The notes beneath the pieces are model-generated. The model saw only the letters and a program-made list of their open reading frames with translations. It had not been told where the DNA came from and did no database searches. Positions 7,555 through 15,915 of a stretch of DNA of 64,000 nucleotides are shown here, one piece after another. Source of the DNA: Synergistaceae bacterium. GTDB taxonomy: Bacteria; Synergistota; Synergistia; Synergistales; Aminobacteriaceae. Every line of letters starts with the position of its first letter. Position 1 is the stretch's first letter. The stretch is taken from positions 62,001 through 126,000 of the forward strand of contig WRHH01000001.1 in assembly GCA_009783355.1 (NCBI GenBank). The letters are read 5' to 3'. The position numbers and the translations under genes are program-made.

Positions 7555-8474
7555 AAGAAAGCGCTCGCGGCGCCATTGTAATATTTTTAACGTATGTTCT
7601 TTGGGGAATTCTGCCTGTTTACTGGAAGGCTCTAGCGTCTATAAACTCTTCGGAGATTCTTGCACACAGGATTGTATGGTCGTGTGTGTTTTCGTTTATT
7701 CTAGTGGCCGCAGCCCGAAAGACACGGGACTTTGTTTCTCTGTTTCGAAACCGTCGCGAGCTCGTGACTCTTATGGTTTCAAGCGTGGTCGTTACGGGTA
7801 ACTGGGGCCTTTATATCTGGGCAGTCAACAGCGGCAAAATACTTGAAAGCAGCCTCGGTTATTTCATAAACCCCTTGATTAGTATATTGCTGGGCACAAT
7901 GGTTTTTAAGGAACGTCTTAGTATGATTCAGTGGTTGTCAATTGGAGTCGCAACGGTTGGCGTATGCGCCGAGGTAGTTGAGCTCGGGCATTTTCCTTTT
8001 GTCTCGCTCGGCCTTGCACTATTATTTGGAATTTACGGTCTTTTCAAGAAGCTCTCGGCTATAGAATCCACTGTCGCTTTTACAGTTGAAACGTTGTTAA
8101 TAACGCCATTTGCTCTCTTATGGCTAATATGGCGCCAATCCTCGGGAGCCGCGCACTTCCCGTATGACTTGTGGACTACTGTTCTGCTGATTGGAACGGG
8201 GATAGCGACTTCAATGCCGCTCATAATGTTCGCATGGGGCGTGAAAAGAAGCGCCATGACCACCGTTGGGCTCATTCAGTATACTTCTCCCATCCTGATG
8301 TTCATTACCGGCACGCTGGTGTATCACGAGCCCGTATCGAATGTACGGCTCTTGTCATTTACCCTCATCTGGATAAGTATAATCTTTTTTACAGTCGATT
8401 CATTCCTGCGCGCGAAGAAGGTCAGCAGAACAGGTCAGCAACAAAAATGCAATAGAATACGCCGCCGGAAATAA
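7551..8474 (+). CDS. rarD: RarD-like EamA-family permease
   Basis: A polytopic inner-membrane protein of about ten hydrophobic segments, with the opening signature GILPVYWKAL and SEILAHRIVWS typical of RarD proteins in the drug/metabolite transporter superfamily. Substrate unknown. Its ATG overlaps the thioesterase stop. The natural C-terminus appears to be near residue 290 (SFLRAKK); the last 17 or so residues, rich in Arg and Gln, read out of frame through a fragment of an ankyrin gene (see 8431-8526). That indicates a deletion or recombination that joined the rarD 3' end to foreign sequence, though it should not affect the membrane core. Confidence 0.85.
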   Translation: MKESARGAIVIFLTYVLWGILPVYWKALASINSSEILAHRIVWSCVFSFILVAAARKTRDFVSLFRNRRELVTLMVSSVVVTGNWGLYIWAVNSGKILESSLGYFINPLISILLGTMVFKERLSMIQWLSIGVATVGVCAEVVELGHFPFVSLGLALLFGIYGLFKKLSAIESTVAFTVETLLITPFALLWLIWRQSSGAAHFPYDLWTTVLLIGTGIATSMPLIMFAWGVKRSAMTTVGLIQYTSPILMFITGTLVYHEPVSNVRLLSFTLIWISIIFFTVDSFLRAKKVSRTGQQQKCNRIRRRK

Positions 8475-8526
8475 ACATCTAAAAGGCTCCAACGCGCTCA
8501 AAAAACTGGAAGAATCTGGAGTTTAA
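8431..8526 (+). pseudogene. C-terminal fragment of a third ankyrin-repeat gene
   Basis: In a frame different from rarD, bases 8431-8526 encode NAIEYAAGN followed by ALKKLEESGV and a stop. This matches the capping end of the two intact ankyrin proteins here (MAIDYAMEN...ALLKLEKL and MAIDYAREN...ALKQLEEA). Only about 31 codons survive and they overlap the 3' end of rarD, so it is a relic. Confidence 0.6.
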
Positions 8527-8581
8527 TACCCTCATATAATAACATTTGGCAGGATACTCTGGAGTGAAATACACATTATCA

Positions 8582-8615
8582 ACATACTCCTTCGGCTTTA
8601 GTCGTGGGAGTATGT
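8582..8615. terminator. Bidirectional terminator-like hairpin between rarD and yhcG-like gene
   Basis: ACATACTCC (8582-8590) and GGAGTATGT (8607-8615) form a perfect 9-bp stem with a 16-base loop, sitting between two convergent genes. The plus side is followed by CAAACTATTTTT. The stem overlaps the last codons of the minus-strand gene. Confidence 0.5.
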
Positions 8616-9641
8616 CAAACTATTTTTCATGTCCGGCAAAAATAGCTTCCTGCGTTCCAAGCGTTCACGCTCTTCAAGCAAAAGAGCGTGAATTTTTGCC
8701 TCAAATTCTTTTTTCGGTGGTAGTGCCGTCCAGTATTCCGCGACCATAATCCCGTCTCTGTCCAACTTCAAAAACTCTATTTGCTCTCGACTGCTCTCAG
8801 CGCAGAGAATAAGGCCGACGGGAGCATTTTCGCCTTCCTGCCGCTCATATTTGTCGAGCCACCCTAAGTAAAGTTTCATCTGTCCATTGTATTCGGCTTT
8901 AAATTTCCCCTGCTTCAACTCAATCGCAACTAAGCGCTTTAAAAATCGGTTATAAAAAAGCAAATCCAGATGATAGTCGTCTCCGTCAATAATCATACGC
9001 TTCTGGCGATCAACAAAAGCGAATCCTTTGCCAAATTCGAGGATGAATTTCTCCAATTCCCGTAAGATTGCTTTTTCCAAATCGGCTTCGAGGAACTCAT
9101 CTTTTAACCCAAGCATGTCAAACAAGTACGGGTCTTTGAACGCCCCGGCTGGAATTGATGACGCGGTGGTGATCTGCGTGTCAGCGATTTCTTTTCGTTC
9201 AAACGCTTTTCGGGATATGAATTTTCGTAACTCTCTCACACCAAGGCCGCCAATAATTGATTCTCTGGCATAAAACATTTTCGCCTCAATGGACTTCAAC
9301 GGAATCAGCGCGAGAAAATGCGACCAACTTAATTGTCGTGATAGTGAAACGACAATTTCCTCGTCAACAAATTGATCGGTAAATTGAAGCATCCGTCGTA
9401 AATTTTTTTCTTCAAAGCTCCGTCCATACTTTTCAGTTAATTGTCGTGACAGAGTAACGACAATCTGTTTACCGTAATCAGCGCGCTTATTTTTCAATAT
9501 TTCATTGCTGATACGTTGTCCGATTCTCCAAAACAACATGACAGTTGTGCTATTGACCTGTGTATATATAGCACGTTTGCTTTGTTCAATCAAAGCAGAT
9601 ATTTCATCAAACAGCGCCTGTCCAGGGTTCATCAACTCCAT
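8598..9641 (-). CDS. YhcG/DUF1016-family PD-(D/E)XK nuclease
   Basis: A 347-residue protein of the YhcG type. The N-terminal half (about 1-170) is the DUF1016 helical DNA-binding region with the repeated VVTLSRQL and VVSLSRQL motifs; the C-terminal half (about 175-330) is a PD-(D/E)XK nuclease fold with Asp in YHLDLLFYN and the E-x-K of AIELKQGKF. These proteins are frequent in defence islands and near restriction genes and mobile elements, and are often horizontally moved. Here it stands alone beside integrase, intron and IS remnants, which supports an accessory origin. Target is unknown. Confidence 0.85.
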   Translation of the reverse strand: MELMNPGQALFDEISALIEQSKRAIYTQVNSTTVMLFWRIGQRISNEILKNKRADYGKQIVVTLSRQLTEKYGRSFEEKNLRRMLQFTDQFVDEEIVVSLSRQLSWSHFLALIPLKSIEAKMFYARESIIGGLGVRELRKFISRKAFERKEIADTQITTASSIPAGAFKDPYLFDMLGLKDEFLEADLEKAILRELEKFILEFGKGFAFVDRQKRMIIDGDDYHLDLLFYNRFLKRLVAIELKQGKFKAEYNGQMKLYLGWLDKYERQEGENAPVGLILCAESSREQIEFLKLDRDGIMVAEYWTALPPKKEFEAKIHALLLEERERLERRKLFLPDMKNSLTYSHD

Positions 9642-9935
9642 TTTTCACCATCCAAATCATCACGTTGTAAATATTTTCTGCATTGAAATATTAACACCTT
9701 CATTAACATTTTGCCAAATAGGGAAACAAGCAAAACAAGCCAAAATGGCGTATTCATTGATATAAATCATGGAATAGCTCACGTCGATATGCTTTTTTAA
9801 GCAGGGTATAATATCTCGACGATAAAAAAAGGTCATCGGTATAACGTTTAGGATAATTGTTCTGAACCTATCGCTTAACGATGTTTCGTATGAGGATCAA
9901 ATGTTGGAACATCTTAATCCAAAAACGAAAATCTA
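9642..9935. other. Gene-poor stretch with a possible coding relic
   Basis: No intact gene is seen. On the plus strand a short frame (9849-9970) encodes a protein-like run containing NLSLNDVSYEDQMLEHLNP but has no upstream start in frame and stops inside the integrase remnant region. It may be a fragment of a lost accessory gene. The sequence is AT-rich and unlike the neighbouring coding regions. Confidence 0.3.
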
Positions 9936-10372
9936 CTATTTATCAAATGGATTTGCTATTACGTCTTGAACTGTAATGGACGTTATAGACTTGCCTTCAA
10001 GCTGAGGCATAAGGTAGGCGTCTAATTTATGCCGTACATCAGTGGCGTGAGTTTTAGACCATGAGGCGGCGTTTTTTGTGTACCAATGCTCGGCCAATTC
10101 TCCAAACGTAGCAGTTACAGGAGGGTTCAATATTTCTCTCGCTTGTGCACCGCTGTTTAATGTTAATTTGCGCCTAACGTCGGTACACATTTCCCGCGCA
10201 TCGACCAAGCTGATAATAGGGTATTCCCCAAGCGTCAACTTTTCTTCTTTTTCCCTTTTCTATAGCGCATTCGCCAAAACTTATTCCCCGAAGCCATAAC
10301 TTCGACGTAAAGGCCAAGACCATCGTCAACGCAAATCATTCTACGCTTTTCTTCAGGCTTGAGCGCCGCCAC
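9936..10372 (-). pseudogene. Truncated, frameshifted phage-type tyrosine integrase
   Basis: The minus strand encodes the start of a P4-like integrase: MAALKPEEKRR and KFWRMRYRKGKKKK (10372 to about 10240) belong to the DUF4102 N-terminal domain, but a frameshift to TAG/TGA follows; the next frame continues with LTLGEYPIISLVDAR and the core-binding region (HWYTKNAASWSKTHATDV) to 9936, where it stops after ANPFDK. The catalytic C-terminal domain with the R...H-R...Y residues is absent, so roughly one third of a 400-residue enzyme remains. It marks a decayed integrated element upstream of tRNA-Ser. Confidence 0.8.
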
Positions 10373-10409
10373 TTGTCAATCATTCAGTTTAACGCTCGAA
10401 CCCTCCTTT

Positions 10410-10520
10410 AGCGGTACACAAATTTTTAGAAGCAAATGCTTTAGTATTAGAACTTTATGCTTGCGGTACGCAAATAATTTCTATTTTTCTTGTGCCCGCT
10501 ATGTGTACCATTTTTGCATG
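10410..10520. repeat. GCGGTACRCAAAT imperfect repeats upstream of the integrase relic
   Basis: GCGGTACACAAAT (10412) and GCGGTACGCAAAT (10463) are direct repeats about 50 bases apart, with an inverted TGTGTACC at 10502. They lie just upstream of the integrase remnant, where arm-type or att-related sites would be expected. No complete attachment site can be defined because the other end of the element is gone. Confidence 0.3.
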
Positions 10521-10565
10521 GATTGTATCATATTTGGCTATATTTCAATGGAGGTTTATAATTGC

Positions 10566-10591
10566 AAAAACCCGCCATTTTAGCGGGTTTT
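10566..10591 (+). terminator. Intrinsic terminator at the group IIC intron insertion point
   Basis: AAAACCCGC (10566-10574), loop CATTTTAG region, GCGGGTTTT (10583-10591) then CTTA. The intron begins four bases after the T-run. Group IIC introns characteristically insert just downstream of such terminator hairpins, so this is probably the original target. Confidence 0.75.
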
Positions 10592-10673
10592 CTTAGTGTG
10601 CCCGGCATGGGTGATAACTCGGCGGTGAGAGTCCGCTACAGGCTTGGCAGTAGGAACTGTTAGCTGAAGGGAG

Positions 10674-11172
10674 GGCACTGAAAAAGCGGGGTATTTTGTT
10701 TGTAAAAGTCCCCTGTAAATTTTAGAGATTATGAAGGGAACCTGAATTTCAGTTATACAAAAAAGAAAGGGTTAATTATGCTGTAACCCTTTCATTTAAC
10801 TTAACAATTCTCTTAATATTAGCCACAATAGCAGTAATATAGCTTTGTAATCGCATAGCAACTAATCCCCTCGAATCAGCCTTATCTAATCCATGGGCTT
10901 GCTTTAGTTCGGCATTCTTTGCCTCAATTTTATATCGTTCGCGTGCACGTTCCTTAAAGTATTCACTTTCTTGAAACTCTTTTTGTTCTTTGTGCGCTTC
11001 GGATAAAATCGCTATACTATATGTTTTTATCTTTGCCCCATCTTTGTAGCAGCCTTCTTTCATATGGCATGACTTACATCTATTTATATCAAAATAATAC
11101 TCTATTCTATTATTTTTGCCCTCTTTGCTTCGATTATCTTTTGCTTTTTTTATTGCAAGGTGACCGGTAGTG
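10674..11172 (-). mobile_element. IS1182-type insertion sequence remnant inside the intron
   Basis: Between the two intron parts lies about 500 bp of unrelated sequence. Its left edge, GGGCACTGAAAAAGCGGGG (10676-10694), looks like an IS terminus, and the minus strand encodes the last part of a DDE transposase. The right edge falls near 11165-11173, where the maturase frame resumes; no second terminal repeat was recognised, so the IS was truncated or the intron deleted at that side. Confidence 0.6.
10776..11170 (-). pseudogene. C-terminal part of an IS1182-family transposase
   Basis: About 130 codons read KKAKDNRSKEGKNNRIEYYF, then the Cys motif CKSCHMKEGC, KTYSIAI and ERYKIEAKNAELKQAHGL, matching the C-terminal region of IS1182-type DDE transposases, where the last acidic catalytic residue (E of RYKIEAKNAELK) is found. 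The frame runs further upstream to 11264 but that part is antisense to the intron maturase tail and is not transposase. The N-terminal two thirds with the first catalytic Asp residues are missing. Confidence 0.75.
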
Positions 11173-11173
11173 C

Positions 11174-11341
11174 CTTGGGATTCCCGATAATATGGCTTGG
11201 GAGTGGGCGAACTCTCGTAAAGGATACTGGCGTATTGCCGGTAGTTGGATTCTTGCAACATCACTTACAAACAAATACCTCGCATCTTCTGGATATGATG
11301 ACATATTCAAAAGATACGAGGCACTGCACTTAAGGCATTGA
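11174..11341 (+). pseudogene. C-terminal end of the group II intron reverse transcriptase/maturase
   Basis: Fifty-five codons in the intron's own direction encode LGIPDNMAWEWANSRKGYWR, then a segment with LTNKYLASSGYDDI and KRYEALH, and stop at 11341 immediately before domain V. This is the conserved LtrA-like maturase end (LGI-x-x-x-x-AW-x-WANSRKGYWRIA). A stop codon and non-intron sequence precede it, so the reverse transcriptase domain is gone. Confidence 0.85.
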
Positions 11342-11445
11342 ACCGCCGTATACCGAACGGTACGTACGGTGGTGTGAGAGGTCGGGCGGCCAATTAATGA
11401 CCGCCCTCCTACTTGATTTTGTTCAAGCTTGCTTTGATATTCATC

Positions 11446-11533
11446 TGGCGGAGATGTAGAGATTCGAACTCTAGGAGCCTCACGGCTCAGACGCTCTCCA
11501 AGCGCCCGCCTTCGACCACTCGGCCACATCTCC
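11446..11533 (-). tRNA. tRNA-Ser(GGA)
   Basis: Read on the minus strand the gene starts GGAGATG at 11533, with D-arm GCCGAGTGGTCGAAGGC, anticodon stem GGCGC/GCGTC around loop TTGGAGA (anticodon GGA, reading UCC and UCU), a long class II variable arm (TGAGCCGTGAGGCTC), T-arm with TTCGAAT and acceptor CATCTCC plus G. CCA is encoded at 11448-11446. Its neighbourhood, full of mobile-element remnants, suggests it served as an integration hotspot, although no att duplication is seen. Confidence 0.95.
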
Positions 11534-11658
11534 GCGCGTCAACAATGCGTTATTATACCAAAAAAAACAAAAAAATGAATTTTTTTGTGAAAAAAGCATA
11601 AAATATACGCAAGAAAATTTCCATAAAAGACAAATAACAAAAGGAATGGCTAATCTAA

Positions 11659-12498
11659 TTGATTGTAAAAGACCTGATAATCAATGTGAAAGAGAAACTG
11701 CGCTCTTCGGGAATAGTGAATGCTGAGTATGAGGCAAAAATACTTATGTTCAAGTTTTCGGGATTGTCCGAAATTGAGATTATGGCGCATCCGGAAAGAA
11801 ATGTCGAAACGCCGAATTGTATGAAAATCTTTGAATTGGTCGAAAGGAGAATGAAAAGGGAACCGCTTCAATATATATTGGGTGCGGCGTGGTTCTGGGG
11901 AAGGGAGTTTTCGGTTGGCGAGGGGGTATTGTGTCCCCGCCCTGAAACTGAGCTGCTGGTCGAAGCGGCTCTTGAAGAGGATTTCGATTCATTCTTGGAC
12001 TGGGGGACGGGCAGTGGATGCATAGCCGCCACTCTGCTCAGCGAGCGTCCGGGTGCTCATGGCGTGGCTGCTGAAGTGAACCCTCTTTCGATAATAAAGG
12101 CTTATGAAAATTTAAGACGCCTCGGAGTTATTGACCGTTGTGTTTTATGGCATTCCCGCTCTCCCGATGATATACCTGTGTGGCAGACTGATTTAATAAT
12201 AAGTAATCCTCCTTATATTGAGACCGATAAAATACAGAGCCTTATGCCCGAAGTGCAGCGCGAGCCTTTCGTTGCCCTTGACGGAGGCTCGGACGGGCTT
12301 GATTATTATAGGAAGCTCGTTAGGTATGCGCCGACGAAACTTCGCGCTGGAGGGAGATTATTACTTGAAATTGGGGAAGGACAGGCCGATTACTTCAGGA
12401 ATAATTCGTTCGATAAGCTTAAGTTGAATTATATACGTAAAGATTTTCAGGGCATTGAGAGGATAGCATCGCTTGTTTTGCGGGATGAAAACGGATAA
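11659..12498 (+). CDS. prmC: Peptide chain release factor N5-glutamine methyltransferase
   Basis: A 279-residue SAM-dependent methyltransferase that modifies the glutamine of the GGQ motif in release factors 1 and 2. Residues 1-75 are the helical N-terminal domain that binds the release factor (EPLQYILG at its end); the catalytic domain shows the SAM site FLDWGTGSGCIA (usual DLGTGSG) and the catalytic NPPYI near residue 185. The start is a TTG at 11659, with AAAGGA further upstream than usual; a later start would cut the N-terminal domain. It is not beside prfA here; trxB follows 64 bases later in the same direction. Confidence 0.9.
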   Translation: MIVKDLIINVKEKLRSSGIVNAEYEAKILMFKFSGLSEIEIMAHPERNVETPNCMKIFELVERRMKREPLQYILGAAWFWGREFSVGEGVLCPRPETELLVEAALEEDFDSFLDWGTGSGCIAATLLSERPGAHGVAAEVNPLSIIKAYENLRRLGVIDRCVLWHSRSPDDIPVWQTDLIISNPPYIETDKIQSLMPEVQREPFVALDGGSDGLDYYRKLVRYAPTKLRAGGRLLLEIGEGQADYFRNNSFDKLKLNYIRKDFQGIERIASLVLRDENG

Positions 12499-12562
12499 GT
12501 TTTATGCGTTATCAGGTATAATTTAAAGGTTAATATTACAGAATATTGAGGAGGATATTATC

Positions 12563-13504
12563 ATGGAAAAGAGAGAACTTGTAATTATCGGAGCAGGCCC
12601 TGCAGGCTTGACGGCCGCCATTTACGGACGACGCGCCGGACTTGATGTCTTACTTTTAGAAAAAGGAGCGACCGGCGGGCAGATAAATACAACGGAAGAA
12701 ATTGAAAACTGGCCGGGAGTCCAACATGCTACAGGCCCGGAATTGGCCAACATGTTCCGTGAACATGCCCTCAAATTCAAAACCGAAATCCGTACAGCAA
12801 ATGTAGAAAAAGTGGAGCTTAGGGATGACAAAAAGATAATAATCACTGATAAAGGAGAGATTGAAGCTGAGACAGTCATTATAGCAACCGGAGCTTTCTT
12901 CCGCCGACTTGGCTGCGAGGGGGAAGCCGAGCACATAGGGCAGGGCGTTAGCTTCTGCGCTGTATGCGACGCGGCGTTCTTTGAGGATGAAGTCGTTGCG
13001 GTAGTCGGAGGTGGAAATACGGCAGTTGAGGAAGGGGACTATCTAACTAAATTTGCTTCCAAAGTATATATAATTCACCGCCGGGACGAATTCAGAGCGG
13101 ATCGGGCGGCTGTTGAACGCGCTATCGCAAACCCCAAGATAGAATTCGTAATGGATTCTGTCGTTGAAAAAATCGAAGGGGACGGGATGGTAGAAAACCT
13201 CGTCATAAAGAATGTTAAGAGCGGAGAAATATCAAATCTTAAGGTAAGCGGCGTATTTATGTTTGTAGGACAATCGCCGCACGACGAATGCGTGAAAGGC
13301 CTGTTCGAGACGGCTAATGGCGGATGGATAAAGACCAACGCCGATATGGAGACCTCAATAAAGGGTATATTCGCGGCGGGAGATGTATGTGAAAAACATC
13401 TGCGTCAGGTTGTGACAGCCGCAGCTGACGGAGCGATTGCTGCAATGAGCGCTTCTGCGTATATCAGCGAATTGCGCGGTAAGATTATTCCAAATCGCAG
13501 TTGA
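12563..13504 (+). CDS. trxB: Thioredoxin reductase
   Basis: A 313-residue cytoplasmic flavoenzyme that uses NADPH to reduce thioredoxin. The FAD site GAGPAG is at residues 10-15, the redox-active CAVC at 132-135 in the FCAVCDAAF context, the NADPH site GGGNTAVEEG just after, and the C-terminal FAD motif GIFAAGDVC near residue 275. GAGGAGG precedes the ATG with good spacing. Length is that of the low-molecular-weight bacterial enzymes. It stands in a run of same-strand genes but neither a thioredoxin gene nor glycine reductase genes are adjacent. Confidence 0.95.
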   Translation: MEKRELVIIGAGPAGLTAAIYGRRAGLDVLLLEKGATGGQINTTEEIENWPGVQHATGPELANMFREHALKFKTEIRTANVEKVELRDDKKIIITDKGEIEAETVIIATGAFFRRLGCEGEAEHIGQGVSFCAVCDAAFFEDEVVAVVGGGNTAVEEGDYLTKFASKVYIIHRRDEFRADRAAVERAIANPKIEFVMDSVVEKIEGDGMVENLVIKNVKSGEISNLKVSGVFMFVGQSPHDECVKGLFETANGGWIKTNADMETSIKGIFAAGDVCEKHLRQVVTAAADGAIAAMSASAYISELRGKIIPNRS

Positions 13505-13620
13505 GCGAAAAAACAATTTTTCTTTTTCCGAAAATAAATTCAGCTTTAGTTTTCCTCTGAATCTGCCGAAAATTACAGTGAAGTGTATAGGAGTCACTGA
13601 AAATTAGGAGGAAAAAAATA

Positions 13621-14172
13621 ATGGAGAACATCGTTGAGAACAAAATACATCATGGTGCACAGGAAAATTATCAGGCAACTCAAATTTCAACAGCTACTAA
13701 AGAACAGCTGCTCCTCATAACCTATGATATTGGTATTCGTTCATGCCAGATAGCTGAAGGGGCTCTTGAAGAAAAAGATTACGAACTATCAAATAGAGAA
13801 CTTGTTCGCGCTCAGAGCGTCATACGGGAACTCATGGTTACGCTAAACGTTGAACGCGGAGGAGATATTGCTGAAAATTTAATGAAACTTTATGACTTTA
13901 TGCATCGCTACTTAGTTCAAGCGAATATCGATAAAGATGTTGAAAAGGTTTCAATAGTAACTAACATGCTCAAGGATCTTCGCCAGACTTGGGAGGAGGC
14001 GCTTTTAAAACTGCTTGAGGAGTATAGGGCGGAAAACCCTGATGATGCTACGGACATGCGCAGCCGTGTAGTTTCTTCCGCCGAAAGCAAGGCGGCGCTC
14101 TCGAATGTAGTTCAGCCTTCCATGAAATCCGCTGTTCCTCCGGAACGAAAAGAGGTAAATTTTGCAGGTTGA
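13621..14172 (+). CDS. fliS: Flagellar export chaperone FliS
   Basis: A 183-residue chaperone that holds flagellin in the cytoplasm before export. The helical family core covers about residues 15-130: YQATQISTATKEQLLLITYD, then the RAQSVIRELMVTLN and MYRYLVQAN-like (FMHRYLVQANI) motifs. The C-terminal 45 residues are longer than in most FliS proteins, low in complexity and probably disordered. TAGGAGG precedes the ATG. It overlaps the next gene by 11 bases, and that gene looks like another flagellar chaperone, so both probably belong to one flagellar transcript. Flagellin and hook genes are outside the window. Confidence 0.88.
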   Translation: MENIVENKIHHGAQENYQATQISTATKEQLLLITYDIGIRSCQIAEGALEEKDYELSNRELVRAQSVIRELMVTLNVERGGDIAENLMKLYDFMHRYLVQANIDKDVEKVSIVTNMLKDLRQTWEEALLKLLEEYRAENPDDATDMRSRVVSSAESKAALSNVVQPSMKSAVPPERKEVNFAG

Positions 14173-14650
14173 TGAAATTGCAATTTTGGATTTAGCTTCT
14201 TCTGAATTGGAGTTTTTTCGTTCTCTCGAAAAATTGATCTTGCGGTCTGCCGATCATATAAAATCTGAAAATATGGAGGAGCTCATATCCATTCTGCAAG
14301 AAAAACAAGCAATGATTTCCCGATATGGCGTAATCTTGGAAGAATGGAATAAGATAGGCTTATCCCTTGAAATTGAAGATGGTTGTAATAATCCGGATTT
14401 TGTGAACCTTTTATTTCAAATGTTTCCGGCTGAGTCGTCTCAAAAGAGTGCTTTTTCTGTTAAACTTGAATTATTAATTGAACAAAGAAAAACTCTTATT
14501 GAAAAATTAATTAAAATAGAAGACGATTCGCAGGAGGTTTTGAATGAGTATGTTAAGAGATTGCGGGGCCGGATATCTCAAGTATCAAAAGGAAGGGATG
14601 CATGTAAGGGGTACGCAAGAGCAGGAGGCTCGCCTCTATACGGTCATTGA
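14162..14650 (+). CDS. FlgN-like flagellar chaperone
   Basis: A 162-residue, almost wholly helical and coiled-coil protein starting at TTG 14162, inside the end of fliS. The pattern (long amphipathic helices, EEWNK, IEQRKTLIEKLIKIEDDSQEVL) and the position next to fliS agree with FlgN, the chaperone for hook-associated proteins, but no signature residue proves it. The last 35 codons (to PLYGH) overlap the start of the next gene by 107 bases, and their composition differs from the helical part, so the true C-terminus may be out-of-frame extension left by loss of an earlier stop. Confidence 0.55.
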   Translation: MQVDEIAILDLASSELEFFRSLEKLILRSADHIKSENMEELISILQEKQAMISRYGVILEEWNKIGLSLEIEDGCNNPDFVNLLFQMFPAESSQKSAFSVKLELLIEQRKTLIEKLIKIEDDSQEVLNEYVKRLRGRISQVSKGRDACKGYARAGGSPLYGH

Positions 14651-15842
14651 TACGGTTGACTTGAGCGAAAATAGCCTGATTACCGCGTCTCGTAAACAGG
14701 CTGGTCGGCAACCGGAAGGTGCGATTTATGCAGGTTATACATTCACATTCATACGTTCGCTTATCGGAAGGGGTGTTATTATACCCCTTCTGTTGTTTCT
14801 TTTATTTACGTTCGTAAACTGTGGATTTGCCTTTGCGGAGGGTATATCTCAGAAGGAGATTGATAGGGAAGCGGCTACGGGGCGCAAGGTAGCGGAAAAG
14901 ATTGATAAGGAATTTGAATTAGTCTCCGACCCGGCGCAGGTTGTGAGATTGTCCTCAATCTTAGGCCGCCTCACGGATATGCTTGACGTTAAGTACCCAT
15001 GGGAGGTCAAAATTATCCGGCGGGAGGAGCTCAATGCGTTTTGCCTGCCTGGAGGTTACATATATTTTTTTACGGGGCTTATCAATAAACTTAGATCCGA
15101 CTCTGAGATAGCAGCGATAATGTCTCATGAAATCGCTCATATAATTGAGCGCCATGGAATGAAGCAATCTGCGCGCAACACAAAGCTTTCGCTAGCGAGC
15201 CTTATTTTAATAGTGGCAACCGGAGGCGCGGCTGCTCCCGCAATTGTCGCGCAGCTGGCTCAAGTCGCAGTAATGAATTCTTATAGCATTGAGTATGAAC
15301 AGGAAGCGGATGTTAAAGGCGTAAAAATGCTCATAGAAGCGGGGTATTCACCTTCCGCAATTGTCACTACAATGGAAACGTTTATGGCGGAGGAAATAAA
15401 GACGCCTATTTATAACTACGGCATATATATGAGCCATCCGGAGACGCGGAAAAGAGTAGAGTATCTGGCTAAATACCTTCGTGATAATTTAATTCCGTTG
15501 AAGCGCAAGGAAGCTCTTCTATCTTTGCGTTCAAGAATAACGCGCAGCGACGGAAATGTGATTCTTAAGGTGGATGACGTTGAAGTTTTGTATGGTCCAT
15601 ACAATGAAGGTGTCATTGAAGTAATTGAAAGTGTAAAAAAAGTCATAGACTCGTCGCTTCAAATGGAGCTCGCGCCTTATGATATAGAAGTCGATAATGG
15701 AGTTTTGAGAATAAGAAACACCATTGTGGCGAAAGACCCTCTTCCAGAAGGAATGCCCCCTCTCATCTCAGTACGTGAAAAACTGCTCGAATCTGTGCTT
15801 GCTGCACAAAGAAAGCATCCCATGGCAAAATATTTTAGATAA
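14544..15842 (+). CDS. M48-family metallopeptidase with N-terminal extension
   Basis: A zinc peptidase of the M48 type (BepA/Oma1-like), likely acting in the envelope on misfolded or assembling outer-membrane proteins. HEIAH at about residues 195-199 is the zinc motif; the third ligand is in EYEQEADVKGVKML. A hydrophobic segment at about 72-96 would be a signal or anchor. Before it are some 70 hydrophilic residues, unusual for this family. The ATG at 14544 is supported by GGAGG at 14533-14537; a later ATG at 14598 is possible, but no start lies close to the hydrophobic segment. The C-terminal 120 residues are an unassigned domain. Overlaps the preceding gene by 107 bases. Confidence 0.85.
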   Translation: MSMLRDCGAGYLKYQKEGMHVRGTQEQEARLYTVIDTVDLSENSLITASRKQAGRQPEGAIYAGYTFTFIRSLIGRGVIIPLLLFLLFTFVNCGFAFAEGISQKEIDREAATGRKVAEKIDKEFELVSDPAQVVRLSSILGRLTDMLDVKYPWEVKIIRREELNAFCLPGGYIYFFTGLINKLRSDSEIAAIMSHEIAHIIERHGMKQSARNTKLSLASLILIVATGGAAAPAIVAQLAQVAVMNSYSIEYEQEADVKGVKMLIEAGYSPSAIVTTMETFMAEEIKTPIYNYGIYMSHPETRKRVEYLAKYLRDNLIPLKRKEALLSLRSRITRSDGNVILKVDDVEVLYGPYNEGVIEVIESVKKVIDSSLQMELAPYDIEVDNGVLRIRNTIVAKDPLPEGMPPLISVREKLLESVLAAQRKHPMAKYFR

Positions 15843-15915
15843 GCAGTGCACACAATTTACGACAAAGCTTTTGATAAACTTGGCGGTTTTCACGACGCTC
15901 CGTATTCCTCTGTTA

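Larger units (their letters stand above)
10596..11418 (+). mobile_element. Group IIC intron, internally replaced by an IS fragment
   Basis: The 5' end (10596 on) reads GTGTGCCCGGCATGGGTG and continues with the typical domain I segment ending near GTTAGCTGAAGG (about 10672). The 3' end holds domain V: GAACCGCCGTATACC, GAACGGTAC and GTACGGTGGTG (11340-11378), with the CGC-type catalytic triad of class C introns, followed by a domain VI hairpin (GGGCGG...CCGCCC) and an end near CTACTTGAT at about 11418. The sequence closely resembles the remembered Oceanobacillus iheyensis IIC intron. Most of domain I to IV, including the bulk of the maturase gene, is missing and replaced by an IS1182-type fragment, so it cannot splice. 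Confidence 0.85.

Noticed and set aside
11174-11418. Separate small non-coding RNA next to tRNA-Ser
   Set aside because: The structured sequence is explained by domains V and VI of the group IIC intron.
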